From: Symbiodinium natans
Lineage: Eukaryota > Sar > Dinophyceae > Suessiales > Symbiodiniaceae
DNA length: 64,000 nucleotides
Assembly (NCBI GenBank): GCA_905221605.1
Contig: CAJNDS010000100.1
Span: 62,001-126,000, forward strand
Direction of reading: 5' to 3'
This document shows positions 21,883 through 33,346 of this stretch, piece after piece. Within the stretch, counting starts at the first letter, position 1; the number at the start of each line of letters is the position of its first letter. The position numbers and the translations under genes are program-made. The notes under the pieces were generated by a model that was not told where the DNA came from, made no database searches, and saw only the letters and a list, made by a program, of their open reading frames with translations.

Positions 21883-22164
21883 CCTCCCCTCCGCCTCCGC
21901 CCACTAAAGCAAAGACTCGTCCTGCCGCCAAGATGCCGGAGAAATCCGGTGGCTTGTCATCTTCCGAAACCACACCTGGAAGCTGCTTCTCAGCACAGTC
22001 AGCCCCTGAGAGCTACGCATGCGCCGCACCGCTTCAATTGACGTTGCAGATGCATCAGCAGGGAACGCCGAGCGAAGCACTAAAAGCCTAAACGCGAGAA
22101 CCTTAAGAGCCCAGTTTTCAACATACGCGGGCAGACATCATCCAGCGTGCACCCTTGCTTCCAC
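21110..22164. other. Stretch with poly-C tract, no firm gene
   Basis: Holds a poly-C run of about 45 bases at 21833-21879. On minus at about 22090-21990 a frame with EAVRRMRSSQGLTV could be a further PPR exon of the gene at 22165-23765, but I could not join it in phase. Confidence 0.4.
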
Positions 22165-23765
22165 CTCGGCCCGTGCCGGCTTCGATGCCTTTGCCGCCGC
22201 GTTCAGCAATGCACCTTCCGAAGGCGGCTTGAGGCCAATCCCTTGCAACTTCTAATTGTATCTAAAATCGTACCCTTATAACCCAGGCCGTGCTCCAACA
22301 CTCTGATGCTGAAGCAGTGCGAGAGTGAAGCTTCAAAGGGCTGTCCTATGAGAACCCTGAACTTCCCTCCTAAGAAGACTATGCTAGCAGATGATGTGAA
22401 AGGTAGCCTCAGGCTTCCGACTGTCGGAGTCTTGAACATCACTCTGAAACGGGGGCACCGAAGCTGATGTGATCAGGCTGGATGTCTGAGTCTGTCATGA
22501 AGCTGAACCACCACTCCTTGGGCTTCCAGCTCTTGCCAGACATGTTGAACGCTCCAGGCCGTAACTACGGAAGTTGTCCTCTGTGAAGGCTGCGTGCCGC
22601 TAACAAACAGAGAGAAACAACTTTCATGTACAGCAAAAGATTTGTATACGTGTAAACACTAGCAAGATGTGATGTATGCACGTTTAAGAAAAGAAATATG
22701 TATAATATATATATATATATACACATATACATATATATTATATCTATATCTATACATATATATATATATATATATTTATTTATTTATTTATTTACACATG
22801 AAACGCAAGGGTTTGTATTGTATACAATATGTAAAATGCCGCGAAGCCGGAAATCTTAAATCCACAGAAGTCTACAGAAGTCCATGACCCAAATCTGCGA
22901 AGCATCTGCAGCCCGCAAACGCCCGCGCTTTGCAAAGGCGTCGAGGACGGCGTTGCCTCCCGAAGCACGGAGAGGAGAGGTGTCAACTTGATCTGGGAGC
23001 TATATAGAGCTTGCTGGGAAGAAGTTCTGGCATTTGCGAGGATTTGTGCCTCAGCTAAAGAGAGCAGTCCTCCAAGCCAGCAAGCAACGACACGGACTTG
23101 CAGCCCCCTCTCTCGCGCTTGTGTTACGTACATGGACCTCTGCCTTGGCCCAATTTGTCCGGCTTGTTTCCCCTGAGGACGTCTCCTTAGAATTATAGCT
23201 TTCTGTAGCAGAACTTTAGGCCTTAAGTCCCCTTCAACAGCCCCCAAAAGCCCTGCCGAGGGGCAGGTGGCAACAGGCACCCGCAGGCCCCGGAGCTCCA
23301 TGCGGCGGAGCCAGGCTTCGGCGGCCCGGGGCTCGCCTGGGCCGGGGTTAAAGTGTGGGAGCTCGGGGGTTATAGGGCCTCTGTGGGAAAACTGGAGTTT
23401 TTAAGGGTTCTGCGAGGTTCTGTGGCCTCCAATGTTGACGCGAAGTCTTGGAAACTGAAGGGACACCCTCAGTGTGTTGAGAATTTGGTGGTCGCGGCAA
23501 AATACCCTAAAGCCTTTCATGTGCTGCAGCTGCGAAAGCCGACGGTCGTCAAGTTGCGCGACTGGCGTGTACAGGTTCCGGCACACTCCAGCCCGGAAAC
23601 AAGAAGGGTCACGACCCTGTGCGTCCTGTGCTCCCGTGCTGTTGAACACTGAAAGTCCCCCCACCTCCCACGACCTCACTTTCAAACACGTCGCCCGCGC
23701 GGGCAAAGGCCGCGATGACAGAGGTGTAGCTTGCCACGTCCGGCGCGCACTTGCTCCAGACCATC
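22165..23765 (-). CDS. PPR-repeat protein gene, four exons reconstructed, partial
   Basis: Four short minus-strand exons join in one frame: 23695-23765, 23265-23336, 22889-22956 and 22165-22251. The spliced product reads as consecutive pentatricopeptide repeats of about 35 residues. Motifs include CAPDVASYTSVIAAFARAG, EPRAAEAWLRRMELRGLRVP, NAVLDAFAKRGRLRAADA and GIGLKPPSEGALLNAAAKAS. PPR proteins are helical-repeat RNA binders, usually in plastid or mitochondrial RNA processing. Donors are GC (exons 1 and 2) and GT (exons 3 and 4), and all acceptors are AG. The introns are 358, 308 and 637 bp, and the last contains the AT microsatellite at 22693-22790. Start and stop lie outside the part I could follow, and further exons probably lie on both sides. 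The exon phases match without adjustment, which is the main support. Confidence 0.75.
22693..22795. repeat. (TA)n / (TTTA)n microsatellite
   Basis: AT dinucleotides with CATA interruptions ending in about five TTTA units. It lies inside the third intron of the PPR gene model. Confidence 0.9.
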
Positions 23766-24671
23766 CTGCTGGGGCCGAGACTCTGAGAGGGCCTCTTAGG
23801 GCGTCCGTGTGTACCTTGAGAGTCCCAACGCTACTCATTGCGTTTGGCGGGCTATGTTCGTCAAGAGCCGTTTCAGCTTGTTACTTAAGTGCACAACGTA
23901 TAAAAGGTGTTGGGCTCTTTGAAACTTTCATTAGGTATGTTTGGGATTCTGTGGGTGCTCGCATACTTTAAGCCCAAAACCCTAAACTGCCTGGTCTCCT
24001 TCTGGGGCATGCGAGGTTGCAAAACTGTTGCAATGTTGACTATGTCCAGTTGGTGGAGGTGTGCAGATACGTTCACAGCCAGCCCAAGGTCTTGGGGCAT
24101 TTTGCCATTCGAACCAGAGCCGTCACGAAGGTTCTGGAGCTTCTGGGGCTATGAGGGATATTACATGACATTACTACGGTCTTCGGGCCATCAGGTTTAT
24201 TTCAATTGTGGACTAGGGTGGGTTCTGAGGGATGAGGAGTTCAGGGCTTCTGCACTTGTATCGCTCACTTACCGATGCGCCGCTGAGGTGAGTTGAAGGC
24301 AGAAGCCAAAGGCAAAATGTTTCGGGTTTAGGGTTTAGGGCCTTTGAAGTCAGGTGTGTAGAGGGTCTAGGAGTCATGCTTAAGGTTCAGCGTCCCCAAC
24401 GAAGAAGATCACAGCAAGCTTGCGCCGGCGAAGCCCGGGCCAAGCATTCAACAGATAGGCTCAAAGAGGTGTTTTTACCCGATGCGCGAGTACCAATGCG
24501 AGCGGCCCCCGAAAAGCACCAATACCTTGAGCCCTAAACCCTGACAGCCCAAGATCCCAAAAAGACGTCAACATGAAACTCTATCAACCAAAGAACCCAA
24601 CCCAACCCAACCCTCCCTCCCGACAAAAAACCTGGCAAATTCCGCCCTCTCTCCCCCTCTAAAGCTGTGAA
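23766..24671. other. Stretch without recognised gene
   Basis: This probably contains upstream exons of the PPR gene, but I could not identify any. A short TTTAGGG patch lies at 24324-24341. Confidence 0.4.
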
Positions 24672-24846
24672 ATGGGGGTTTACGAGGGAATAGGGACCCC
24701 CAATATAGTCCCCCATAATATCGCAACTCCCATAATACCATGGGCGAAATAGCCTTAATTATCGGGGGGGGAACCTAGGGGGATGATACTGAAGCTTAAA
24801 AGTAGGATCCCCTTCTGAAAGGACCCTAATATCGTAAACCCCCCTC
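24671..24846. mobile_element. MITE-like element, GGGGTTTACGA family (copy 2)
   Basis: Left end TGGGGGTTTACGAGGGAATA and right end, read inverted, GGGGGGTTTACGATATTA agree over about 18 bp. The interior is rich in CCCCAATATA and CCCATAATA words shared with the copies at 8716 and 36618. No open frame and no clear target duplication is seen. This is the best preserved of the three. Confidence 0.6.
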
Positions 24847-24977
24847 AGGGCCTGCGGAACCAAAGCTCCGCGCGGTACCCATCGCCGGCTTTGGCTTCGC
24901 CAGCCAGGAGCTGTTGGAACGCGGTGGTAGCGGGATGAATCCTGGGTTTAAGGCTTAAGGCTTTATAGGGTTTAGGG

Positions 24978-25074
24978 TTTATAGGGTTTATAGGGTTTAT
25001 AGGGTTTATAGGGTTTATAGGGTTTATAGGGTTTATAGGGTTTATAGGGTTTATAGGGTTTATAGGGTTTAGGG
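24978..25074 (-). repeat. 9-bp telomere-variant array (TTTATAGGG)10
   Basis: Ten perfect tandem copies of TTTATAGGG on plus, followed by standard TTTAGGG and degenerate units to about 25175. The variant is TTTAGGG with a TA insertion, amplified homogeneously. Confidence 0.95.
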
Positions 25075-26850
25075 TTTGAGGTTTAGGGTTTAGGGTTTTA
25101 GGGTTAAGGTTTTTTGGTTTAGGCTCCGAGGTAGGGTTTAGGGTTCAGGGTTCAGGGTTTGGGGTTGAGGGTTGAGGGGTTAGGTTGCGCCCTTGGGCTT
25201 TTGAGATGAGAGATCTTCTATGATCTTCTCATGTCTCGATGAGTCGCTGCAGGCTGTTGATTGTAGTCGATAACCTCCACCTCCGATCTCATAAGACTTT
25301 TAATTTAACGCTTTTACCCCCACACGCTTAGCCAAATCGTTTAACCCTGAAATCCCTGGTTCCTGAGGCTGGTAACCCTACTACCCTATACTGCCATAAA
25401 CCTTGAACTCAGAGCTCCTGTACCCTAAGCCCTTAACTCCTCAAACGCCGAAAACCAACAAACCCGAAATTCTGACTGTCTTCTGTAACTCCAAACCCTA
25501 AACCCTGACCCGCACCCCCCCCCCCCCCCCCCCCTGAACCCCGAGAACAAAAAACCCTTATAACCCCCTTAACAATCCCATTCAGCTTTCACAAACTGCT
25601 CGTGCCTCTGCGCTCGTTTCGCTGTTAGCAGCTGCTGGAGCTGCACCTGCACGTAAAAAAAGTGCCCGACCGGCTTCGCAGCTCGAGGAGCTGTGGCTTC
25701 GGGATGAGTGGCGCAGGGCAGGCAGGGGCAAGGGCGTCAGCAACACGATGAAATCAAAAAGAACCTGGGCTGCCCCGCCTGCGATGGCATTGCTTGTTGC
25801 AACCACTCCCATGGCTCTCAGCATGACCCCCCAGCGTCAGCAAAATGAATGGACCAAGGATGCCCAGGGGCCCAGAGAAGTAGCCCTGACCTAACTCCCA
25901 AGAGTTGTCCCAGTACAGGGGAATGATCGCAGCGCTGCAACTGAAGGAGTACAATTACAACTGCTGTCGGTGCCTTCGAGCCCGGATCTTGCATGGAGAT
26001 TGCAGGCGTGGCTTCAGGTTGGAGAACATCGGTCAAAGACCCGGCTCTTATAAACGTGGAATATTGATGCATATGTTGCAGTTCCGTACATACGCTGCGA
26101 CGTAAGCTGGCATCCCCCGGCACAGCGCATTGCCTAATTTGCAGTCCATACAGATCAAAAAGCCTATAGGGCCTAGACCAAGAAATGCCAACAGCACAGC
26201 ATCTGACAAGTGTGCCACCCCAAGACAGTCCCCGGAGTAGGCTTTGGACCCATGCACACACACCACAAATCAAGCCCGACAGGCCACACACACACACACA
26301 CATGCACACACGGACCTATGACCCGCAAAGCCCTCTACGCCAAGAAACGCTTGAAACCCATCCGGAGCCACACTTCCCCACCCCAGGTCCAAGCTCCCAG
26401 GCGCAGGGAAAGCATGCCGGAGACTGTCAGGATGTGCATCGCGGCGCCGGAGAGCCACCTCAGCGAACACAAGAGCGTGAAGACTTGAGAGCTCATAATA
26501 AGGCTTCGAGGGTTTCTGGGGACTTAGGGTGCACAGGGCTTCGGGTTTATCAAGGCTTGGTGTAGCGGGGTTTGAAAAATCAGACCGTGTAGGTCATCAA
26601 GCGGCTCTTCTGCACACATCAGGTGCAGTTGGCAAGGTCGCTTTTTTGGGAAGGCCCCAGTCTCCTACCAGTAGCCGAGCACCACGCCAGAACAAAGCGC
26701 TGAGGCACAAAACCGTGACGCGTTCCTGCAAGTATCGGCATGGGACCTATATAGAGTGGCGGCTGGGGTTAGGGGCCTGGTACCCTGATCGTTCACCTTT
26801 GGCTGTCTTCTGGTTTGTTTCTGATTTGTTTATGTTGTTTTTTGTTTCTG
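25075..26850. other. Stretch with low-complexity tracts and possible membrane-protein exons
   Basis: Poly-C at 25515-25534 and a CA tract at 26287-26305. On minus at about 25945-25740 two frames contain hydrophobic words (GYFSGPLGILGPFILLTLGG, then AMGVVATSNAIAGGAAQVLF) that could be exons of a membrane protein. I could not join them, so they are not called as a gene. Confidence 0.35.
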
Positions 26851-26854
26851 TGTC

Positions 26855-26912
26855 TGTTTGTTTGTTTGTTTGTTTGTTTGTTTGTTTGTTTGTTTGTTTG
26901 TTTGTTTGTTTG
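26855..26912. repeat. (TTTG)n microsatellite
   Basis: About fourteen uninterrupted TTTG units. The Lys-Gln-Thr-Asn or Cys-Leu-Phe-Val repeats read through it are artefacts. Confidence 0.95.
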
Positions 26913-27177
26913 CATTGTATGTGTGTTGCCTGCACGTGTTACCATAGAAACGGCCTCATTCCGAAAATCCCCCCTCCGACCAAACCCAGAAAAAAGGAAA
27001 ACAAAAACCAGAAAAGACAAACGAAGACAACCAGAAGTTGCTGGAGGCCCAGGTTCTCTAAAACCTGGGAAGAAGATAAAAACAAAAACTGACCGCAGAG
27101 TCGGGTGGAGGACTCATGCTATGCGTCACTGCCGCTCGGCATGGCATTCACCACGTCCACCCAGGTCCCGAGCAAGT

Positions 27178-27226
27178 AACCCTAAACCCGGGCCCTAAAC
27201 CCTAAACCCTAAACCCTAAACCCTGG
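27178..27226 (+). repeat. CCCTAAA array
   Basis: Six CCCTAAA-type units with one GGG insertion. Confidence 0.85.
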
Positions 27227-30174
27227 GGCACCAGGGCCTTGCTGTGCACTGCCCAAAAAATCTAAAGTCGCAAAGGATTGGTCTAGGCCCCAAGCAGACT
27301 TGAAGAAGTGGCGGGTGTGGTCTGTTACCTTTTCTGTTGTTCTGTCTTGCTTTTCCCTGTTTGCTTTGGTGATGTTGCTCTTTTTTGCGTCCGTCTTGTG
27401 TTTACGTTTTATTTAGATTTATTTCTGGGGATTCTCAAAAACTGCTTTCGGAGGCTGTGTGGTGCAACGGTAGTCTTAAATTAAAGGTAAGGCTCTGTGG
27501 GGAACTCACACGACGCTTGAGGCACAGCACAATCACTGCAGGAATAAAACTGTAGTGAAGCACTGTGTGGTCGTGTGGGCTACAGGACACGCACCTCCAC
27601 ATGCAAGCAATAGCTGGTTGGCTCATTGCACTCGATGTAACAGTGCAACCCGCGACGAAGCACCCTTTACAGAACTAAGAGTGGCATAGGCTACTTGCAG
27701 AACTGGCCAATGTTCCCCTACCCCTGGCTGAGGAAGTTAAGGAAGTGCAGGGCACCCAAAGCAGGCTCCTGCGCACCGTAGAGCGCTCCCTGCAGCAGGG
27801 CAACTGTTCGCTCCGACGTTGGGCATTGATTGAAGCTACGGCAAGATGTCGAAAATTCCTCACGGTTGCATGAAAGTTGAAGAACACTGACAAGTCTTGG
27901 ACAGATGCCCGACCTGTTGAATGTCATTCACAAGCACATGAACTTACGTAAGACTTCGGCGCGTTCCCGACACCCTCGTTGCCTGAATGGCAACCAAGGC
28001 AATTTCAGCAGACAATGCCCAAGGCAAGCGAAGGATGCAACAAAGCGACCTTTCACCCAAACCTTCGAATTCAAGACAAGCCCGTGTTGACCCTATTTCT
28101 TCACCCCCCGCCCCCCCCCGGGCGCCCTCTCCCCGAAAACACCCTGCCACTGAACGTCGCAGGCGGATGGTTTTGGGATTCTCAGTGGAGCAAGCTGGCT
28201 CTTTGGCCATGTGGGTCTTATGCGCCTTTCTTGCAAACTAGGTCATCCTTATTGGTACCATCACGCTCGAGACTCACACCAGCTATCTAGGACTGCGCGG
28301 TGGGCACCGCTGGATGCCTTTAAAACAACGGGCTTGATGTTCGCAGGCTGCTAGTCAGACATGCCGCAGAGAATCTCTCGTCCGCACCCAGTGCTGCGCA
28401 AGCTTCGTTTGCACGAGCTCACCCTGAATCGGCAACTCGCGAGTGCTCCAACTAGCAGCCCGACCGGTACAGGCAACAACTAACTAACTGGGAGAGCCAG
28501 ACAAAGGGAGGTGAAAGCCCAGTAAACCATATAATCGCCCGCGACATCTGAGGGATTAGACACTCTTGATTAGAAAACCCCATGAGATTCCTAAGCTTCT
28601 CACTCGCTGCGCGGGTCCCGGCGCGGGATTGGACGCCCACCCCGCCGACCATGGAAAGGCCAAAGCTTCCTTGACAAGGGGGCAGGGTTGAAGGTTTAGG
28701 AGGCCAAATGAGCTTTTGAAATGAGCTTTTGGTGGTGGGGTTCTGCCCGTAGGCGTTGAGGTTTCGGCCTGAAGGGGTCTGAAGATGTTCAGAGTCCCTA
28801 AACCCGAAATCTTAGTTGTGGGGATTGCAAGGTACTTTCTTGAAAAACTCGTCGGTCAGTCGCCCCCCCAGCCCCTTGCCGCACACCTCAGCGATGCTCT
28901 GAGAGGCAGCTGGAAAAGTAAGTCACACATAGTCACACTACATCCCTGCATGTGATGGCAAGCCCGGTTGTGAGGGTTCCCCTCCTTGTCCTTGCTGAAC
29001 TTCCCCATGCCCTCAGCACCCATCCCCACACCGGACCCCCAACGCCAGCACTGGCTTCACAACCAGACTCTTCTAAGGCCCCCTCCAACTTGCAACCTGA
29101 ACGCCACAATGACCGAATCCGAAATCTTCTTCCGACGCAGGGTGGGCGGGGGAGGGGGGGTGGGTGACGGGTCAGTTTATGAAGTACGTCCACAAGCACG
29201 ATCGACCACATTGAGTGCCAAAGCCCACTTGCATCAGCTGTAGGTCATAGGGGGCATTACGAATGGCATCTTTGCCTAGTTGCACACAGTCTCGCATATG
29301 CTGATTGCCGCCATGCTGCGTGGTCTGGTCGCAGCCGTATCGTGGCATTGGCAGCCTGGAGAAGCATGAAAGACCAGCAAAGTGCTAGTGAGGGATTGAC
29401 AGCACGCAGCTTCTTGCGCGCGCTGTTCTGTGACGAGACAGCTGCAAACTGAGATAATCTGGTCCACATGATTCGGCTAGGCAGCACCTTGCTTACTAAA
29501 TCGCTATGCTCAAGTGTGTTTGTAGGTAGGTATGATCGGAATGCAAACAAAAGCCGAGAAAAAACCCGAGGTCCAACCAAAACCCTACAAGCCTCTTTAG
29601 GAATGCCTGGCCGGGGCACGTCATCAAGTCATAGTCGACGCAGCGGAGGTCGTGCTCCGTGAGGGACGTAAGACCTTTGGCTTACGATGGCTTGTGGACA
29701 GATAGGGTTTGTAGTGGTACTTCACAGGGTTTTTAGGTGGGGTTCACTGGGTTCACGGCAAGTTGTAAACATTACAAGTAGGGCCGCGCTGCACTGCGTC
29801 AAGTCCTTCGCAAAACTGGTAGCACCCGTGCGTTGCCGAAAAGATGTTACGTGATGCCCTTGGGGTCTTCTTCTGCATCTTTGTCTTCGCGCAACACGGC
29901 CGGTTCAATTTTTCTCAGCCATGGCCTGTTTGGAGTACCACTGACCACATTCTCACAGCTCGTATGACAATGGGTGCCCAAAAATGGAGAGCCTACCATG
30001 TTATGCTCCTCCCAAGGTCGTAATCAGAAACCTCCATAGAAGGGTTTCAGCATGCTATGCCTGCTGGCGAAACCCAATGAAACTTCAAGCCCTTAACTAC
30101 AGGTTGAGCTGCGTCCCCAAACCCGACACTCGAAATGGGGTCTACAGGAACCTGGACCTGCGTCTCAGTGGCCT
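27227..30174. other. Stretch without recognised gene
   Basis: No family is recognised on either strand. It includes short C- and G-runs (about 28105, 29145) and several 60-120 codon frames without motifs. Confidence 0.5.
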
Positions 30175-30290
30175 AAATGGTCCGCGAGCTTGCGGAGCAC
30201 CGCCAGAGCCCCAATCTTTGCGGGATCCTCTGGCTGGTCCTTGTCCTTTGCGCGTGCCGCGATGCTTTGGGACTCATGAGCGCCGATGTT
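30175..30290 (-). CDS. Candidate exon, unknown protein
   Basis: A minus-strand frame reads ESQSIAARAKDKDQPEDPAK followed by IGALAVLRKLADHLG. It is hydrophilic with a C-terminal helix and has natural codon and residue use. It may be the next exon of the gene at 30890-31983, since strand and spacing fit, but the join is not established. The frame stops soon after, so a donor must lie near its end if it is coding. Confidence 0.35.
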
Positions 30291-30798
30291 TGGGGGCTTG
30301 CAAGTTTACTGACGTGGCTTCTGCCAAGGACGTGGAGTACGGAAGTAAGCTTATCGGATATCCGGGCTCGCCGGGAAAATAGGGCTTTTCTGGTCCGAAT
30401 TGCGCACAGCCGCCACCGCAAAACCCACATTTCAGAGCCCCCAAGCTGTTCTTATCATTTTACATTCTGAAGCCCAGCTCCACAAATCTTGAAGACGCTA
30501 CAAGCCCCATACCCTTCAAGAGCCCTGCCATCATAATTGGGTTGACCACGGTACACTCGACTTCAGATTCTTGGGCCGCTTGGGCCCCTCATAATCAGAA
30601 GCGACCAGTTTTCCGAGGGACGCTGCAAAACGTTGGGAAAATGACCCTCTTGGGATTCAGATCCGCAAGAGTTAGGGCCTTCCATCGGAGTGGGATCGGA
30701 GTGTGGAGGTTGTGGTCAAACAAGCCTGTGTGCAAAGACCTTGCACCTTAAGGTCACGAGAAGACTTTTCCCCGCCTCTGCGTCAGAAGCTTTATTGA

Positions 30799-30823
30799 GA
30801 CACACACACACACACACACACAC
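30799..30823. repeat. (CA)n microsatellite
   Basis: About twelve CA units followed by CCCTCCCACCCCCC. Confidence 0.9.
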
Positions 30824-30889
30824 CCCTCCCACCCCCCATCCCTCGGTTTTTGATTCTCGATCACATTGTTGATGAAGATGCCGGGTGCT

Positions 30890-31983
30890 GTTGGTTGTGA
30901 TGGCGGTCAGGACGCAGAAACAAGCCCCTTTGAAGCACATCCATCCATGGGTCGTAGGCCACGAGCTCCTCAAAGTTGATGACCTGGCCCACGACTCTGA
31001 ACCACTGGAGCAAACAGAGCAAAGCCCCCTTAAGACCCAGAAGCAGTGTGCCCTTCTCTCATGTTTTATAAGGTTTGGGGCATCTTTACAGGTGCAGAAA
31101 TCCCGAACCTCGATCAAAGCACTAGCAGCCCGGTCACGTGCGTAGCCGCCTTCATCCAAGCTGGGTCCTTTTCCGAGTCCAAGGACTTTCAAGGGAAGCT
31201 GTGAGTAGGGAGTGATTCTTGGATCGAAGCCGAGGACGAACGGAGTCTTGAAATTGGGATGGTTGAAGCAGCTCGGGAAAAAGAAGCCAAAACGAACCCC
31301 AAGACACATTAGCCAGCTTGGGGCGGAAAGCACCTACGCACTACCTAAGATTTCACCATAGTGATGCCACAATCGAGGAGGGGCTCGATACGGTATGGGC
31401 TTAGCCTCTGAAATGCTCTGGCGTAGTAGGAAGCGTTGAATCCACCAGAACCCCACCCTCTCAAACCCTCATCGTCGAGCCCGCCCCCAAGTCCTGTAAA
31501 TCCATCTGCCGGCTTGCAAGAACCCTAAACCCTAAACCCAAAACCCTAAACCCTAAACGGCCCTAAACCCTAAACCCTAAACCCTAAACAGGATCTTTAG
31601 TGTCCGGCCTCTGCGAATCCTTGCCTCACACTCACGATCACGTGCGTGAACATCGGCGACACCTTCGGCGTGTAATCGGAGACCCAGGGGGTGATTCGAG
31701 AAACCTCCAACCAGCTCAGGGCTTCGATCTGCCATCATGGAGGTCTCCACCGGAACACTCAGAAAGTTCTCGGGTGCGGACATTAGGGCATTAGAATGCC
31801 TCCACCCTGCTGCTGATTCCGTGCCATGAATATCCAAATCTAACATAGTCTCCCCCCCCCTTCCACAGCCAGAGATACTCATGCTAGGCCCTTCAGCTCG
31901 GACGGTATTCAAGACTTGACGAGGAGCGCCTCGTCAAAGGATGTTTGTGACATCTCGCCAGTCCACTCGTGCGTCTTGATGAC
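30890..31983 (-). CDS. Multi-exon gene, possibly sulfotransferase-like, partial
   Basis: Exons on minus: 31921-31983 (VIKTHEWTGEMSQTSFDEAL), about 31615-31728 (contains SPMFTHVIVSVR), 31345-31457 (contains WIQRFLLRQSISEAKPIPYR), 31109 to about 31275 (contains FKTPFVLGFDPRI and GPSLDEGGYARDRAAS) and about 30890-31004 (contains WFRVVGQVINFEELVAYDPW). The first three and the last junction join in phase using GT or GC donors and AG acceptors; the third-to-fourth junction is unresolved. A KTH word, a HVIVSVR strand and a late VINFEELVA word in this order resemble the 5'-PSB, 3'-PB and F-E-x-L segments of PAPS-dependent sulfotransferases. That family call is tentative; the presence of a spliced gene is better supported. 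The second intron holds a telomere-like array (31522-31588). Confidence 0.45.
31522..31588 (+). repeat. CCCTAAA array within an inferred intron
   Basis: Nine CCCTAAA-type units with a CCCAAAA and a CGGC interruption. It lies between two exons of the gene at 30890-31983. Confidence 0.9.
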
Positions 31984-32117
31984 CTTGCTTCGGATTTGGA
32001 CTCAGGGCACGGGACCTGTCGGCAGTGGCTGCTCAAAGCTTCCATGTTCCTACGCCACACCCTCTGTGCTTCCTTGATTATGCTGGAATTTGGTACCAAC
32101 GGGTGCACCCCAGACCT

Positions 32118-32152
32118 TCAACCCTAAACCTTAAACCCTAAACCCAAAACCC
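32118..32152 (+). repeat. Short CCCTAAA array
   Basis: Four units with CCTTAAA and CCCAAAA variants. Confidence 0.75.
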
Positions 32153-32292
32153 ACCCTGCCAGTTTCTGAATGCATCCCAAAGGCTACGTGGGCGCCCATC
32201 TCCAGGCGCTGCTGAATCTTCGAGCGGTCGAGGCACCGCATCCAGTAACTGGGCTGGGAATATGTCACACAACGAATGCTTAAATGCTTGTG

Positions 32293-32314
32293 TATATATA
32301 TATATATATATGTT
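32293..32314. repeat. (TA)n microsatellite
   Basis: About ten TA units. Confidence 0.9.
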
Positions 32315-32633
32315 ATATACGCGTCTCTCAGATCTGATAAGGATGGACCAACGGGGCTTTCAGGTCTATGACAACCTGCCCTACTGAGAGTTCGGGCCAT
32401 CCTTGACCCGCGTGTCAGGGAGCACTGGCGTCAAATAAACCCTACTTATCCCAGAATGTCTCGCAGGGAAATGAAAAAATGCAAGCCGACAGACAAATCA
32501 TGGGTGGGCTGACTCGAAGTTGTTGAACAGGCCTGGAGGGTTTGTGGGTCAAGGGTATCTGAGGAAGAAAGAGATTCCGAGCAGGGCAAGCTGGGCATAC
32601 TTTCTTCTGCGAATCCTCTCACCCCTCGACCCG

Positions 32634-32672
32634 AACCCTAAACCCTAAACCCTAAACCCTAAACCCTAAAGC
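32634..32672 (+). repeat. (CCCTAAA)5 array
   Basis: Five CCCTAAA units in near-perfect register. Confidence 0.9.
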
Positions 32673-32900
32673 CCTTAAGTTGAAACTCCTTAAGCCTGAA
32701 TTGGGCTGATCGAGCCGCGAGTCGCAGGCCTCTTTGGCCTGCAAGCTGCAGGTCGTCACAGTGCTTTGGAGTCAGGTTTAGTTGCGAAGGGTTCGGGGGC
32801 TAGGAGCTTAGTGTTAACAGTCCTCAATTTAATCCGGAATATACATATACGGAAGATGTTGGAGGTCGGCATCCATGCCTTCAATCCAACGTGACGGAAA

Positions 32901-33154
32901 TGGGCAAATTTCCCAAATCAGGGCTACCCCCTTATGTACCCCCTTATGTACCCTCACATACTCTGCCCCTCATTTTAGGAGCCCCCCCCCCCCCGCCCCC
33001 CCAACCCCACCTATAAAAAAGGCCAAATTTTCGAAAGCCTCCACATTGAGTGCAGAGCGCTTCAAGGTTTAAGGGGATCCGATTATATCCTTGAGAGGAT
33101 CCTATGATATTTTGGGTTATAGTTGGGGTGCCCCTTATAGTTGGGAAATGCCCA
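32901..33154. mobile_element. Foldback, MITE-like
   Basis: Ends TGGGCAAATTTCCCAA and, inverted, TGGGCATTTCCCAA. Subterminal CCCCCTTATGTA is duplicated in tandem on the left, and CCCCTTATAG appears on the right. The interior has a C-run (32983-32999). No coding capacity and no clear target duplication. Confidence 0.45.
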
Positions 33155-33288
33155 CGTGGACGCATGTGAGTTCCCATGTCACACAAAGCCACAGAGCAAG
33201 GAATGGCCTGCCGGAAAAGCAATCGCGTGGCGTTGAAGACCCATGTGGAGGCAGTGCGGCCCATGTCGCGGCTTGCCTTATCAGGATG

Positions 33289-33346
33289 GGTTTAGGGTTT
33301 AGGGTTTAGGGTTTAGGGTTTAGGGTTTAGGGTTCAGGGTTTAGGG
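33289..33346 (-). repeat. (TTTAGGG)8 array
   Basis: Eight TTTAGGG units on plus, one changed to TTCAGGG. Confidence 0.95.

Larger units (their letters stand above)
31984..32900. other. Stretch with repeats, no gene recognised
   Basis: Contains telomere-like arrays at 32118-32152 and 32634-32672 and a (TA)n tract at 32293-32314. Upstream exons of the sulfotransferase-like gene are probably here but were not found. Confidence 0.4.

Noticed and set aside
26529-27198. 187- and 127-codon frames with Cys-Leu-Phe-Val repeats
   Set aside because: The repeat is the (TTTG)n microsatellite and the rest has no family signal.
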